64,000 bases of DNA from assembly GCA_022559845.1 (NCBI GenBank), contig CM040125.1, positions 286,860,200-286,924,199 of the forward strand. Reading direction: 5' to 3'. The notes under the pieces were generated by a model. That model searched no databases. It saw only the letters and a program-made list of their open reading frames with translations, and had not been told where the DNA came from. The DNA comes from Amorphophallus konjac. Its lineage: Eukaryota; Streptophyta; Magnoliopsida; Alismatales; Araceae. The position numbers and the translations under genes are program-made. Numbering within the stretch: the first letter of the stretch is position 1; each line of letters begins with the position of its first letter. Positions 43,601 through 54,715 of the stretch are shown piece after piece.

Positions 43601-45398
43601 TCCACATCCCAAGCAACCTGTCCCATTTTCCATACACCCTTTCACTTTCCCAAGGGAGACTCCCTTCTCCTAGGCACCCCTTCCCATCCCCAAAGCAACC
43701 CCTTCCTATTCCCTAGACCTCCATTAAACCCTCCCATTAACCCACCACCCAAATCAAGAGGAGCCCTCCCCATTCCCCCAAGCCACTTGCGCCCCCATCT
43801 CCCCACCACCTCCCCCTTGGCCATTTGCGCACCCACCCCTCTCCCTGCTAGCTCCGCCCCTGGCCTCCACCCTCACCACCCCTTCCCACCTTCCAAACCC
43901 CTCCCCACCACCAAAGCACCCATATCCCTTACCCCTCCACCAAAGGAACCCCCCTCCACCATTTCTCTCTTCCAATCTGTATGCAGCTGAAGACCTGCAG
44001 ATCGACAGTCTGTTGCAGCACCGCCTCAGACTCTACCCCGGAGCTCCTGGGGGCGTGGCCTACATAGACGGAAAGATCTTCGGTCTTATTCGCAGGCGAC
44101 GTGGTTTCACCTCAATCCGAGGTTGGAGCTGCACAGGAGAGCCATCCTTCGCCAACTGCGCAGAACCAGTCCGGCCTGCAACCAGAAGCGAATAGCAGAA
44201 GCTCCTGCGACCACACCAGTGCTCCCCTTGGTGCGCCACTTGACCGGGGCAAAGATCCTCCTGTTCTATGTCCAACGCAGCCAGAGGGGCCTCATTCAGA
44301 GGTTGGAGCTAATTGTACCGAATTTTCTACCACCGGGATGCTGTTCAGGTTAGTCAGGATCTGCTCCGACACCCTTCCACTTCTCGGACTGCTGCTCTCG
44401 GCCCCGACCTCCTCCAGTGCCGTTCTTTCTTGCTGTTCGAAGAAGACTCGCCCATGGTAGTGCTCATCTTGGTCCCACCTCATTTGGACTTCGGGAGTGA
44501 TCGTGGTGACTTCATCCGTCTGCTGTTGCATCCTGGGAGCAGTCCGAGCCTGATCGCAGGGACCCTGTTCCAGAGCCTGCCCCTTCTGGTGACGACTTCA
44601 GGCCCGCCCACAAAAATTCACAGTCGTGCCTGGGTACGTCAGCGACGTTTTGGCGCAAGTCTCATCAAGATCTGAGTCCGGGGGAGCTCACAACGGCGGC
44701 TACACCGACCCCTTGTCTTGCTGTTCCTGACCCGGGCAGATTCGGCCGGGTGCTCCGTCGGCGCAATCCGAGGAACTCTCCCCTCCCCACCTGGCCGGCT
44801 TAACGCCCCTCCCTATGCGGAGGTAGTGTTTAATTTGTAATACAGATATCCCCACCCCAAGTCCACCCTCCTGTGTGAGGTGTAGTGCTTGTAACTATTA
44901 AACAGGGATCAAGCTTCATCAGCGCAGTGTGGGGGAACCCACACTTCCCCGCTCTCCCTCGTCTCCGAACGGGGTTGGTTTCTTTAAACCAACCAGGGTA
45001 AGCTCTGAACTTTGCTCCATTATCCGTATTTGTTCATCTAATATCCACGGAATTGCTCCATTGAGCAAGAGAGAGAGCGCCCGACCCCGTGTGTTCCACT
45101 TACGAGCGGTCACCGTGGGCTGTGAGAGCGAGGGACCTAGTGCCCCAATTGGCACCCAGCTAGCCCCTTAAGCATGGGCCTCGTACCTTCGGGAAGGCAA
45201 CCCTAGCCCTGCTGGCACTCTACCAGCTAGGGTCTAGATCCATCACCTCCACTTAGCATCATCAAGTCAACCAGGCTCGTGTGTGTGCGACGGCGATTCG
45301 GCCCCAATCTAGTACTTTATTGCTTTGTGATTGTGCTTGCGGAATAGGTCCAAGGATCTTTGTCTCTTTGCTGCATACCTCCTTAGAGTGTCACATCA
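43601..45398 (+). repeat. Element 3 3' LTR, right segment
   Basis: Continues the split LTR; aligns with 30941-32740 with visibly more differences than the two LTRs of element B. Ends TGTCACATCA. Confidence 0.8.
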
Positions 45399-46783
45399 AG
45401 GCGTCCGCGGAGCCTTTAAGTGCTACCGAAACGGCGGACGAGCCTCTGGAGGAGGGGGAGATTGCCCCCGAAGGCAGCATCATCCCGGTGGCCGAGGTAA
45501 GCACGTGGGGCTTATGGTTCTTCCCCGCCTTTCGATCTCGTCTAATTCGTTCCAGCTAGTGGATGGCTAACTCTGCTACCCATGATTAGGTAATGCCGAC
45601 ACCAGGGGAGACGTCTGGCCGTGTCCGGAAGGCTGTCACCAAACGGAGGCCAAGCATTGGTCCGATAGCGGTGGCGGGGCTGGTTCCGATCTCGGACTAG
45701 GGGCTAGAGAGCCTCGCCGCATTTGTGCAAGCGGGCGGCATACCCCAGCTGATGGTTCCACTTCCGCCTCTGCCGAAGCTTCCGGGCCAGGTAGAGGACC
45801 CGTTCTTGAGGCAGATATTCGCGGGGCTTCGCGCACACCTGGAGGGATCCCAGACGCGAGAGAGAAGTTTATGGGCGATGGCTTCGGGCTCGGCCTTGCT
45901 CGAAGCCCCTCCTTCGGCCGAAGCAGCGGCACCTGCGCCCCTGTCTATCGAAATAGTGGCAGAGGCAGACCGGGCGGAGGAAGAGGAGGCAGAAGAACAC
46001 CGAATGATGGCAGCGCCAAGTGCTTCGGTGATGACCTTATCCATTCCCCCAGCGGTGGCCGGCCAGGGATCCTCTGCCGTGCTACATCAGTCGGATGACT
46101 TGACTCTTGCTCTTCCATCCTTTTCAGCCGCGGTGGATGTTGATTTGTGGACGGAGGTGGACAGCACCGTGGAATTCACTCCCCCGGCCGTGCCTTCAGT
46201 CAGCCACAGTTCGTCGGATGCGCCGGTCTGACAAATGCTAGTGACGTTGCGGACAATGCTCCTCGCCGACCTCTCCTTATCATACCGGGAGGTGCACAGC
46301 ATAGTGACCCAGCTGACTGGGGCACTGCAAGTGCTGGGCTGCCCGCTGGGGGAGTGGTCGCGGTGAGTCTTATTACTGTTGAGGTATGTCAAACGCCGCG
46401 AGTTCCACGAGACCCAGGCTCCCGACGAACGCGCCGCGCTGGATGCCCAGGCAGACGAGTACCTACAGACCTTGGAGGCGCGGCGTCGTGATGAAGAGCG
46501 CCATGGAGGGGCCCTGGAGGAAGGCCAGGGTAATGTTCGCGCCCTTAAGAGCCGAATTGCGAAGCTGGAGGGCTACCTAGCTGCGGCTAGGCTTGACCTT
46601 GCCGAGGCTGAAAGGGCGGTCGAGAAGGAATGCGAAGCTCTTGCCGTCGCTCGAGTTGAAACCGTGTCCGTGGAAGCCGAACTCGCCCATCTCGAAGGAT
46701 TAAGGGGCCGACTGCGGGATATGACGAACTTCCCTTGCGTCGGGATCCTCCCTCTCGAGGACATCTTCCGGGGTGTTGACTGA
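45399..46783 (+). pseudogene. Decayed coiled-coil accessory gene, antisense to element 4
   Basis: Plus-strand coding remnant cut on the left by element 3. First piece: an acidic exon (EPLEEGEIAPEGS) ending at GCCGAG|GTAAGC near 45498. The next exon may begin after GATTAG near 45590 and continues to about 46362, with TAG at 45697 and TGA at 46229. The last part, 46379-46783, is an open Glu/Arg/Ala-rich coiled coil ending ILPLEDIFRGVD. Position and orientation (just past the end of a minus-strand pol) mirror antisense gene 1 of element 1. No plant mobile domain is visible in what remains, so the assignment to that class is inferred. Confidence 0.5.
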
Positions 46784-47231
46784 GTGTCGCATCCCTTAGT
46801 TCTTCACCCTTTTTTGAAATGTGACACAGGGGTATGCCCCTAAGCATATGTAGTCTGATCCCTTTTTGAATAGAGCAGAACATTTATGGTTTCACATGCC
46901 CTTTCAGTATGCGTTCACCCCAGGGGGGCCTCTTCTCTCCTTCCTTCTCTTTTGTGTATATTGTCTTTCTCTTCCGCTTCTCTCTCTTTTGTTGTGCTGA
47001 GACACATTATCAGGGTGTAAATCTTCGCGGTGATTCGCTCCGGGAGAACCAGGCAGGGACCCACGTCAGGGCATGGGAGAGTGCTCGCCCTCCCAGGGGG
47101 AGGACGAGGGAACCACTCCACCATACCGAATGGGCGACCCACTGGTCTCGCCATAGTGTTGGAACCGCGCACTGGCTTCAGGCGGGGAGCCTTGGTCAGA
47201 GACCGGGTCCCTCGTTGCTCAGAGGGGAAGG
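46784..47231. other. Non-coding stretch
   Basis: Follows the accessory gene stop. Nothing recognised except pyrimidine-rich patches near 46930-47000. Confidence 0.5.
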
Positions 47232-47555
47232 GGAGAAGAGTTTGTTTAGTCAATGACCCGGATTGGAGGTCCAAGCCAAAGGGGTACTCACCGCCTGGGG
47301 AGGACGGAGAGAAGAGTTTGTTTAGTTAATGGCCTGGACAGGAGGTCCACGCCAAAGGGGTACTCACCGCCCGGGGAGGACGGAGAGAAGAGTTTGTCTA
47401 GTCAATGGCCTGGACAGAAGGTCCAAGCCAAAGGGGTACTCACCGCCCGGGGAGGACGGAGAGAAGAGTTTGTTTAGTCAATGACCTGGACGGGAGATCC
47501 ACGCCAAAGGGGTACTCACCGCCCGGGGAGGACGGAGAGAAGAGTTTGTTTAATT
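47232..47555 (+). repeat. 76-bp tandem repeat, about four copies
   Basis: The word TTTG of GAAGAGTTTGTYTAGT recurs at 47241, 47317, 47393, 47469 and 47545, an exact period of 76. Each unit also contains CCAAAGGGGTACTCACCGCC and GGGGAGGACGG. Copies differ at a few positions. Confidence 0.9.
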
Positions 47556-47634
47556 TATTTTAGTATCTCCGCTGATGCGGGGCGATGATTGGAAATGGGG
47601 GGCGTTCCCCCTTCTTCTTGGCTTTTATTCTTCC

Positions 47635-47830
47635 CTTGCCCTTTTCTCTTTTTTCTTTCTTTTCTCTCTCTCTCTTTTTTTTCCTTCCTCTTTTTTCTTT
47701 TCTTTTTTTTGTTCTTCTTTTTTTTTTTCCTTTTCCTCTTCTTCTCCCCTCTTTTTTCTTCTCTTTTTTTTCTCTTCACTCTTTTTTTTCTTTACTTTCC
47801 TCTTCTTTTTTTTTCTCTTTTTTTTTTGAA
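47635..47830 (+). repeat. Long pyrimidine tract (purine tract on the element 4 sense strand)
   Basis: About 190 bases of almost pure C/T with T runs. On the minus strand, the sense of element 4, it is a long polypurine stretch just downstream of pol. Low-complexity ORFs here have no gene value. Confidence 0.85.
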
Positions 47831-47901
47831 AACACGGGCAATGGTCAAGTCGTTTGGACATTAATGACGCAAATCAGCCCAAAATAGGGCGAAGGATAAT
47901 A

Positions 47902-50223
47902 TTATTGATTGAATGGGGGCGCCAGAGCGTGGTACAGTCTCAAGTGCCTTCCATTAAGAGGTGGGAATTGAACTTCCCCGCGGTGGTTGACAATTACATA
48001 GGCTCCGCCTTCGTAGACTTTTTGGACTACGTGGGGTCCGAGCCAGTTCTCATTTAGTTTGCCTTTGGGGTTGGCGGCCATAACGTCTCTTCTCTTGACC
48101 ATGACAAGGTCGCCCTTCTTGAATTCGCGTCCCTTGACGAGCCTGCCAAAGGCGCGTGCAATCCGGGCCTGGTAGACCTGAATGTTCTGTTGGGCCTGAA
48201 GCCGTTTTCCTTCCAGACTGGAGAGTTCTTCGAGTCTTCGCTCGACGTTGGTCTGCCCTTCAAGGACAAGCCCATGCTGAAGGGCGACCCTGAGGGAAGG
48301 TATCTCCAGTTCAACGGGGACGATTGCCTCCGAGCCGTATACGAGAGAGAAGGGCGAGCAGCCTGTTGGGGTCTTGTATACGGTCCGGTACGTCCATAGC
48401 GCCTCGTACATCCTTTCTTCCCAGTACCTCTTGTTAGAGCTAACAGTCTTGGCCAGGAGAGTGCAGAGTGTCTTATTAAAAGCTTCGGCCAGCCCGTTAG
48501 CCTGTGGGTTGTAGGGAGTCGATGTCCTCCAATCAATCTTGTATTTTTCTGCCAGCCGGTAGACCTTCTGGTTGCGGAAGTGGCTGCCGTTGTCTGATAC
48601 AATCCGGTCGGGCATGCCAAACCGGAATATAATGTTGCGGCGGAAAAACCTGACCACGATCTCTCCGGTGACCTCCCGCAAGGCGACAGCCTCTGCCCAA
48701 CGGGAGAAGTAGTCGGTTGCCGCCAAAATGTACTTGCAACCTGCGGAAGATGCAGGTAAGGGACCCACGACGTCTGTTCCCCACTAGGCAAACGGCCAAT
48801 TGGGCGTGGTTGGGTGTAACTGCACGGGGGGCCTTCTGGGTATGATGGCATGCTCCTGACATTTCTGACATGACTTAGCATATTTGCAGCAGTCGTCGAA
48901 CATTGCGGGCCAATAATAGCCAAGCTTCTTTATTTCAATCTTCATTTTCGGTCCCGCCTGGTGTGCGCCAGCTGTCCCGGCATGGACCTCCTTCATGACC
49001 CTCCAGGCTTCTTCAACGGACAAACATCGGAGGAGTAATTTCTGCTTGGCATCGGCCACCATTCGTAATAACATTCCGTTTCGGAGCTCATAAGAGTCCT
49101 TAATTCTGATTAGCTTGATCTTTTCTTCTCTCTGCTTGGGCAGTTGCCGGTATTTGAACCACTGCATCAGGGGGTCTCTCCAGTCAGGTAGGCCGACGGC
49201 TTCTGCTGTAGTGACTTCTAGCTCTTCTTCTTCTGGTTCTTCTTCTATCATACTGGGCATTTGGCGCTGATTTATTACTTGGATATTGAGAGATCCATCT
49301 GGAGGCACTGCCAGTGAGCTTGCCAATTTTGCCAGGGCGTCGGCTTGTGCATTCTCCCCTCTGGCGACATGGCCTATCTAGAGGAGGTAGAACCGCTCCA
49401 TGAGGCCCTTTGCCTTAGTGTGATAAGGGAGCAACTCAGGTTTCCGGACGTCGAATTGCCCCTGGACCTGCTTGACGACCAGCAGCGAGTCGTCGAATAC
49501 TTGGAGCATTTTGATCTCCATTTGGAGGGCCACCTGGAGGCCGATGATCAGAGCTTCATACTCTGCTGCATTATTTGTGCAGGGCTTGCTAATGTAGCAG
49601 GAAGTGTGCATCACTTCTCCGTCTGGCGATTTGAGGACGATGCCGGCTCCGGCCCGTACCTTGGCGCGTCCGGACGGGGTCACTTCTGTTCTCGAGGCCC
49701 CGTCAAAGTATAGCTTCCAGATAGCTTGTTGGACATGATCCACCTCCAGTGTCTCATCCTCGGGTAGCTCTGTGGCCAATGGGGAGTCTTCGGGCATAGG
49801 GTGTGCTGCGAAGAAATCCGCGACGGCTTGTCCCTTAACGGCCTTCTGCGGCACGTAGGTGATGTCAAACTCCATGAGCAGGATGGCCCACTTGCCAAGG
49901 CGCCCCTTCGGGACAGGCTGGGAGAGAATGTGCTTGATGGGGTCAGCTCTGGATATTAAACTTACTTCATGGGACAGCATGTAGTGCCTCAACTTCTTGA
50001 CTGCGAAGACCAAAGCAAGGCAGACTTTCTCAATCGGGGTGTACTTGGCTTCCGCTCCCACCAATCTTCGGCTAAGGTAGTAGAGAGCCTGCTCCTTTCC
50101 CTTATCATTATTCTGGGCGAGCATTGCCCCCTATGAATATTCGGTGGCTGCTATGTAGAGAATAAGCGGTCTGCCTTTGATAGGTGCCCCCAGGACTGGC
50201 GGGGTCTTCAGGTACTCCTTTAG
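47902..50223 (-). pseudogene. pol: Element 4 pol 3' half: RNase H domains and integrase
   Basis: Same frame as the RT ORF upstream, interrupted only by TAG codons at 50221, 50131, 49375 and 48781. First RNase H near 50130-49830 (EKVCLALVFAVKKLRHYML). The second RNase H has YFDGASR, NNAAEYEAL, DDSLLVVKQ and, past a stop, ENAQADALAKLAS. Integrase zinc region: VHAGTAGAHQ and CQKCQEH. Core: GTDVVGPLP, VSDNGSHF and PQANGLAEAFNK, so the D-D-E residues are present. The C-terminal domain (KGDLVMVKRRDV, LNENWLGPHVV) ends at FNQ, 47902. At 48781 the expected residue in F-A-Q-W-G is Gln, so TAG is probably a changed CAG. Confidence 0.85.
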
Positions 50224-53223
50224 CTAGTCGAATGCATGCTGGCATTCGTGACTCCAGCTGAAGGGTGCATTCTTCATCATCAATATGTGAAAAGGTTGGC
50301 AGCGCCCCGACAGGTTGGAAATGAACCTGCGGATGTAAGCTAAATGGCCCTGTAGGGATCTCAGCTCTCCCAGACTCTTCGGAGGGGGCAACTCCTGAAT
50401 GGCTTTTATCTTGAAGGGGTCGATCTCGATCCCTCTGTGCTGGACAATAAAGCCAAGGAACTTTCCGCTGGACACGCCGAAGGCGCACTTCATGGGGTTC
50501 ATCTTCAGCCCATGTAGCCAGAGCCTTTGGAAGACGACCCTGAGGTCGCTCAGATGTTCAGCTCTCTTCTTAGTCTTGACAACCAGGTCGTCGATGTAGC
50601 ATTCGACCTTGCTATACAGCAGCTCATCGAAGATCTTGGTCATCACCCGCTGATATGTAGCACCGGCATTCTTGAGGCCGAAGGGCATACTCTTGTAGTG
50701 GAATATCCCCTTGGGCGATCTGAAGGCTGTGTGAATCCGGTCGTGATCGGCTATCCAAATTTGGTTATAGCCGGACGATCCATCCATAAAGGACAAAGCC
50801 TCGTGGCCAGTGGTTGCATCAATCATCACTTCGGTGATAGGCACCGGGAAGTCATCTTTTGGGCAGGCTTTATTCAGGTCACGGAAATCCACGCAAATCC
50901 TGATCTGTCCATTCTTCTTCTTCACCGGTACGATGTTGGCCAACCAAGTGGTGTATTGGTTTTCCGCCACGAAGCCGACATCTATGAGCTTGTCGACCTC
51001 CTTGCAGATCTGGCTGATCAATTCCGGCCTCATATGCCGGGGGGACTGCTTCACTGGTTCCACCTTGGGATCAATGGCCAAGATGTGCTGAGTCACCTCG
51101 GGGCTGAGCCCGGGCATTTCTTTATAGTTCCAGGCAAAGTAATCCCGGAATTCTTGCAGCAGCTTTGTGTATTGCTCTCTCTCGTGTAGGGGCATAAGAG
51201 CACTCAGAAAGGTCGGCCTGGGGTCACCTTCGGTGCCAAGGTTGATCTCAATCAATTCGTCGACTGTGGCCTGGGCGCCATTTTCAATTTCCGGCGGGGC
51301 TGGCGACAAATCGACAAAGTCTTGATCTTCATTGTCCTCAGGCTCGAGGACGCCATCCCCCTCTTCTTGTTCCTCATGAAGGGGCGTGGAGGCTGCATTT
51401 GCAGCGCACTCTTCCTGGACCGTAGCCGCCGGGTCCGTGGGGTCCGCTGGTGCAGAAAGGCACAGGGCCACCTCGGGGTCTTCTGTGTACTCATCATAGG
51501 CAGCTCCGGCGGGGGCCGGGGTAGCCGCGTCTTCAGGCGCCTGGTACTGGATGGATACGGTATAGGCTCCTGTTCTGGGGCTATCCGCCACGTGGGGGCG
51601 TGGCGGGGCTACCACGTAATCTCCCATTCTGAGCTCGTCCCTATTAATGTGGTCTTGAGCAATGTCTTTGAAGACATAGCAGTCTTCGATGGCGTGGCCC
51701 AGCATCTGGTGGTAGGGACAAAACAGTGGGTCCCCATTCCTTCGGGTGTCCTGCGGCCTCTTGGACCGTGGGAGGGAGACCTTGCCGTAATGGCAGGCCC
51801 AGTCAAAGATACCCCGTGTCTTCTCTCTTGGGAAAGAGTAGGGCTTTTGCAGCTTCTCTTGGAGTGTCAGGCCTCGCCTGGTTGGCCACCCGATTAATGG
51901 GCTTGCCGTGTCTCTTGTTTCCCTTCTTGACCAGATGGGGACATCGGGACTGGTGTCTCGGGGCCGAGACATATGGCCACCCCATGGGCGGAGAGAACTT
52001 TGGATCAGGTCAGTCACTAGCGAGGTCAACTCAGCCAGCCGTGCCTTTAACATCCCGATTTCCCGTTGTTGCCTATGGTACAAGGCGTACATGACGGGGT
52101 CGTATCGAGGGGAATTCGGAGCATGGCTCATGCTATTGCTCCTTGCTTCGCCAGCAAGCCGATGTGAGGGCGTCTCGGTGGTGTGACCCTTCGAGGTTGG
52201 TCCCTTAGGGAAGGAGGAGGTCTCCCCCGTGCAGCGGTGGCGGAGGGGGTCCCAAAGGAACACTTCTTTGTCTTGCGCCTCCTCAGCCGGAGACCTGAAA
52301 TATACATCTTGGTGGGCTTCCCTCAAATCTGCAGTTTCCGCGGGGTCGTCGCCGGACAAGGCCAAAACTGATATCACATCAGCTTCGTAATAATCTTCTA
52401 GTGAAAAGCCCAGACCGGGGTGCTTGGTGATTTGCAGCAGCCGCCGATCCAGGTTTGGTGGGCTCCACATTCTTTCAAACATTTCCTTCCGGCTGGAGGG
52501 CTGGTAGGGAGGAATGTTCTGCTTTCTGACCATTCTGGCTGCCTGGTCGGTCATGTGGGGGAGTCCCGCAATGGGGATGTGCGGGTCATGCAACTCGTCA
52601 GGAAACCGGCAATCATCGTCTTCCCTGACTGGCTTTTCCCCGGCAACATAAAAGATAGTGGATGGCCCCTCCGAGTTAGGCACTTCAAAAGTTCTCAGCT
52701 GCTCGGCTGCTTGACAGTCAATTTCTGTAATGGGCTTGATGATCCCTAGCGGGACTCTAACATCCTCCAGCATGTCTTCGAGGCAAGGCGTCCCCGGTGT
52801 AGAGTAGATATCGAGAGGGGCTGCCTTAAATACCCCCCCCTCTTGTGCAATGAATGGTTCATGTGGGGAAGCCACATAGCCTGGGGGTGGCAGAGGAAAC
52901 CAGCCTCCTGACTCCACTTTCTTCTTTCCCTTGTCTTGGGCGGCTTGGGGAGCTTGCTTCGCCTTCTCTAGATATAGGTTGGCATCTGACAGATGACACT
53001 CAAACACCTCGAACGGGTGGAGATCGGCGAAGATTCTGACTTCCTTCCCCTCACAGGGGTACTTGATGCATTGATGTAGGGTGGAGGGCACCACTCTATT
53101 CCGGTGTAGCCAGGGCCGGCCAAGCAACGCCTTATAGGAGGTGTTGGAGTTGATGACGTGGAACTGGACCTTGGTGGTAAAGTCATCAAAGGTCAAGTTG
53201 AACTCTGCAACCCCCATGGGCAC
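50224..53223 (-). CDS. pol: Element 4 pol 5' half: protease end, duplicated Gag zinc finger, RT (999 codons open)
   Basis: The longest intact ORF of element 4. It begins in the C-terminal part of the protease (LLGRPWLHRNRVVP). Around residues 400-560 it contains a coiled-coil start and then a second copy of the Gag C-terminal region with an intact finger (CPYHQMLGHAIEDC), related to 54716-55039. An acidic linker leads to EINLGTEGDPR, the same motif as in elements 1 and 2, then RT with RICVDFRDLN, MDGSSGYNQI and the catalytic YIDD (common form YVDD). It ends at a TAG after the RT connection. The protease start is in another frame (53193-53627), so a frameshift lies near 53200-53230. Confidence 0.8.
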   Translation of the reverse strand: MPMGVAEFNLTFDDFTTKVQFHVINSNTSYKALLGRPWLHRNRVVPSTLHQCIKYPCEGKEVRIFADLHPFEVFECHLSDANLYLEKAKQAPQAAQDKGKKKVESGGWFPLPPPGYVASPHEPFIAQEGGVFKAAPLDIYSTPGTPCLEDMLEDVRVPLGIIKPITEIDCQAAEQLRTFEVPNSEGPSTIFYVAGEKPVREDDDCRFPDELHDPHIPIAGLPHMTDQAARMVRKQNIPPYQPSSRKEMFERMWSPPNLDRRLLQITKHPGLGFSLEDYYEADVISVLALSGDDPAETADLREAHQDVYFRSPAEEAQDKEVFLWDPLRHRCTGETSSFPKGPTSKGHTTETPSHRLAGEARSNSMSHAPNSPRYDPVMYALYHRQQREIGMLKARLAELTSLVTDLIQSSLRPWGGHMSRPRDTSPDVPIWSRRETRDTASPLIGWPTRRGLTLQEKLQKPYSFPREKTRGIFDWACHYGKVSLPRSKRPQDTRRNGDPLFCPYHQMLGHAIEDCYVFKDIAQDHINRDELRMGDYVVAPPRPHVADSPRTGAYTVSIQYQAPEDAATPAPAGAAYDEYTEDPEVALCLSAPADPTDPAATVQEECAANAASTPLHEEQEEGDGVLEPEDNEDQDFVDLSPAPPEIENGAQATVDELIEINLGTEGDPRPTFLSALMPLHEREQYTKLLQEFRDYFAWNYKEMPGLSPEVTQHILAIDPKVEPVKQSPRHMRPELISQICKEVDKLIDVGFVAENQYTTWLANIVPVKKKNGQIRICVDFRDLNKACPKDDFPVPITEVMIDATTGHEALSFMDGSSGYNQIWIADHDRIHTAFRSPKGIFHYKSMPFGLKNAGATYQRVMTKIFDELLYSKVECYIDDLVVKTKKRAEHLSDLRVVFQRLWLHGLKMNPMKCAFGVSSGKFLGFIVQHRGIEIDPFKIKAIQELPPPKSLGELRSLQGHLAYIRRFISNLSGRCQPFHILMMKNAPFSWSHECQHAFD

Positions 53224-54670
53224 CTCGCATTTCTGGTTAAAACGGCAATCTTGACATTTTTGACCTCAACCAGGTGCACATCAAAGTAGTACTTTTGGTA
53301 CACCCGGTAAGGAAGTATATTCACTGCTGCCCCTGGGTCGATCAGGACCCTGTTGATAGGCTGGCCGTTCAACTGCCCTTTCATGTAGAGGGGTCTGTTA
53401 TGGCTGCAGGTGGGCAGGAGCATGTCATCTTCTGTGAAAGCCACGGCCACCTCAGGTGATATCTCTGCTAGGCAAGCTTCAAGATGTGCTGGCGTCTGGA
53501 GTGCGGTGATGATGGCTTGCCGCGTTTCTTCGTCCAAAGACAGCATCTCCCATACAGTAAATCGGGTCGGGATCTTCTTGAGGTGTCTGACTATTCGGTC
53601 GGCAGCCCGCACCTTGAGTAATTTCATCTCTTCGGGCTTGCGCGCCTGCCCCCACCTTGGAGCTGGATGTCAGATCAGGGGATGCCTCGTCTGCGGGTTC
53701 TGTCAAAGCCTGTGGGGCCGGCGGGGCCTCCTCCTTTTCTTTCATGAATTCGGCGAGGTTTGGGATGCCGTTAAATTCTTCTTCCGGCTGAGGGGGAGCC
53801 ACCGCCGGTGGAGTTTGGGAACTGCTTGCTTCTCTGGTCGAAGGAGACCCTTGGGATTATGCCCTCCCCCTGCTCGGGCTAATAGGAATTCGGCGAATGA
53901 AGGGGTGCCTTGGCTCTGGCCCCTCCGGGATAGAGACCCGACGGAGGAGGGATCTCGGTGCCTCGGACCTCAGGGTCGGGAACCTGGTATGGTTGTTCTC
54001 CCCTGAGCATGATGTTGAGGTTGTCCTGAGGAGGGCGCCCCCACTTCCTTCCCGACCTGGTGGCGTGTTGGGAAGTGGACACTTCAGCTTGATTCACCTC
54101 TGCCGGCTCATGGGGTGGCTCTTCTTCTTTTTCTTCCAGGGAGAGGGCAGTGTCGAATAGCGCCGAGAGGGTGTTGCAGGCGACGATGACCTCCTTTTTC
54201 TTCTTGCCCCTGGGTCTTCTCTTCTTCTTCTTCTTTCCTGCTGCAGCCAACGGCTGCTCTTGGAGAAGTTCACCCCATAGGGGAGGCTCTTTCTCTGCTT
54301 CAGCTTCTGTTCTTGGAGCCAGTTCGAGTGATTCGAACTCCTCCTAGGGGACATACTCTTTCAGCTCCACGGGCTGGATTTCAGGCTATTCATAATCTTC
54401 GAGCCCATCAATAATAGCCTGGAGTCTTTCAACTGTCGGGCTGGTCTTCTTATGCATCCGCCGCGGGAGAGAGCTCTTTTTGTTGTGAGTGGGCCGCCTC
54501 ATGACCAGCCGAGGGGCTGTGTCGTGGCAAACCGGGCTCGCCGGGGGTGGTGCAGGCAGGGGCGTCACATCCCTCAGATGAACTCCTGGGGTGGGCCGAG
54601 GGACATGTGCTCTTCTATTTTTTTTTTTTGGGTACGGTCTACCAACCTCCTTGGTCTTGAGCCGGGGCAT
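53193..54670 (-). pseudogene. gag-pro: Element 4 protease region and Lys/Glu-rich linker
   Basis: 53627-53193 holds the protease start with LIDPGAAVNILP, where the active-site triad would normally read D-T/S-G; here Pro replaces Thr/Ser, so it is probably inactive. Upstream pieces (53802-53479 and 54250-53879) carry Pro/Glu- and Lys-rich linkers in other frames, so at least two frame shifts occurred. 54670-54386 is a basic linker joining the Gag C-terminus. Confidence 0.65.
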
Positions 54671-54715
54671 GATAAAAGTTTCGTAAGTGGCGCGGGCGCA
54701 GGCCTCCGCCCACTC

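Larger units (their letters stand above)
30867..45398 (+). mobile_element. Element 3: non-autonomous chromodomain LTR element (interrupted by element B)
   Basis: Contains a 5'-truncated LTR, a Met-type primer site, one long decayed ORF without Gag, RT or integrase core, and a 3' LTR that is split at 35902 by element B and resumes at 43601. The ORF ends in an integrase C-terminal domain and chromodomain, so it derives from the chromovirus branch of Ty3/gypsy. Confidence 0.8.

Noticed and set aside
47555..47829. Lys/Glu-rich and Phe-rich ORFs
   Set aside because: Products of the pyrimidine/purine tract.
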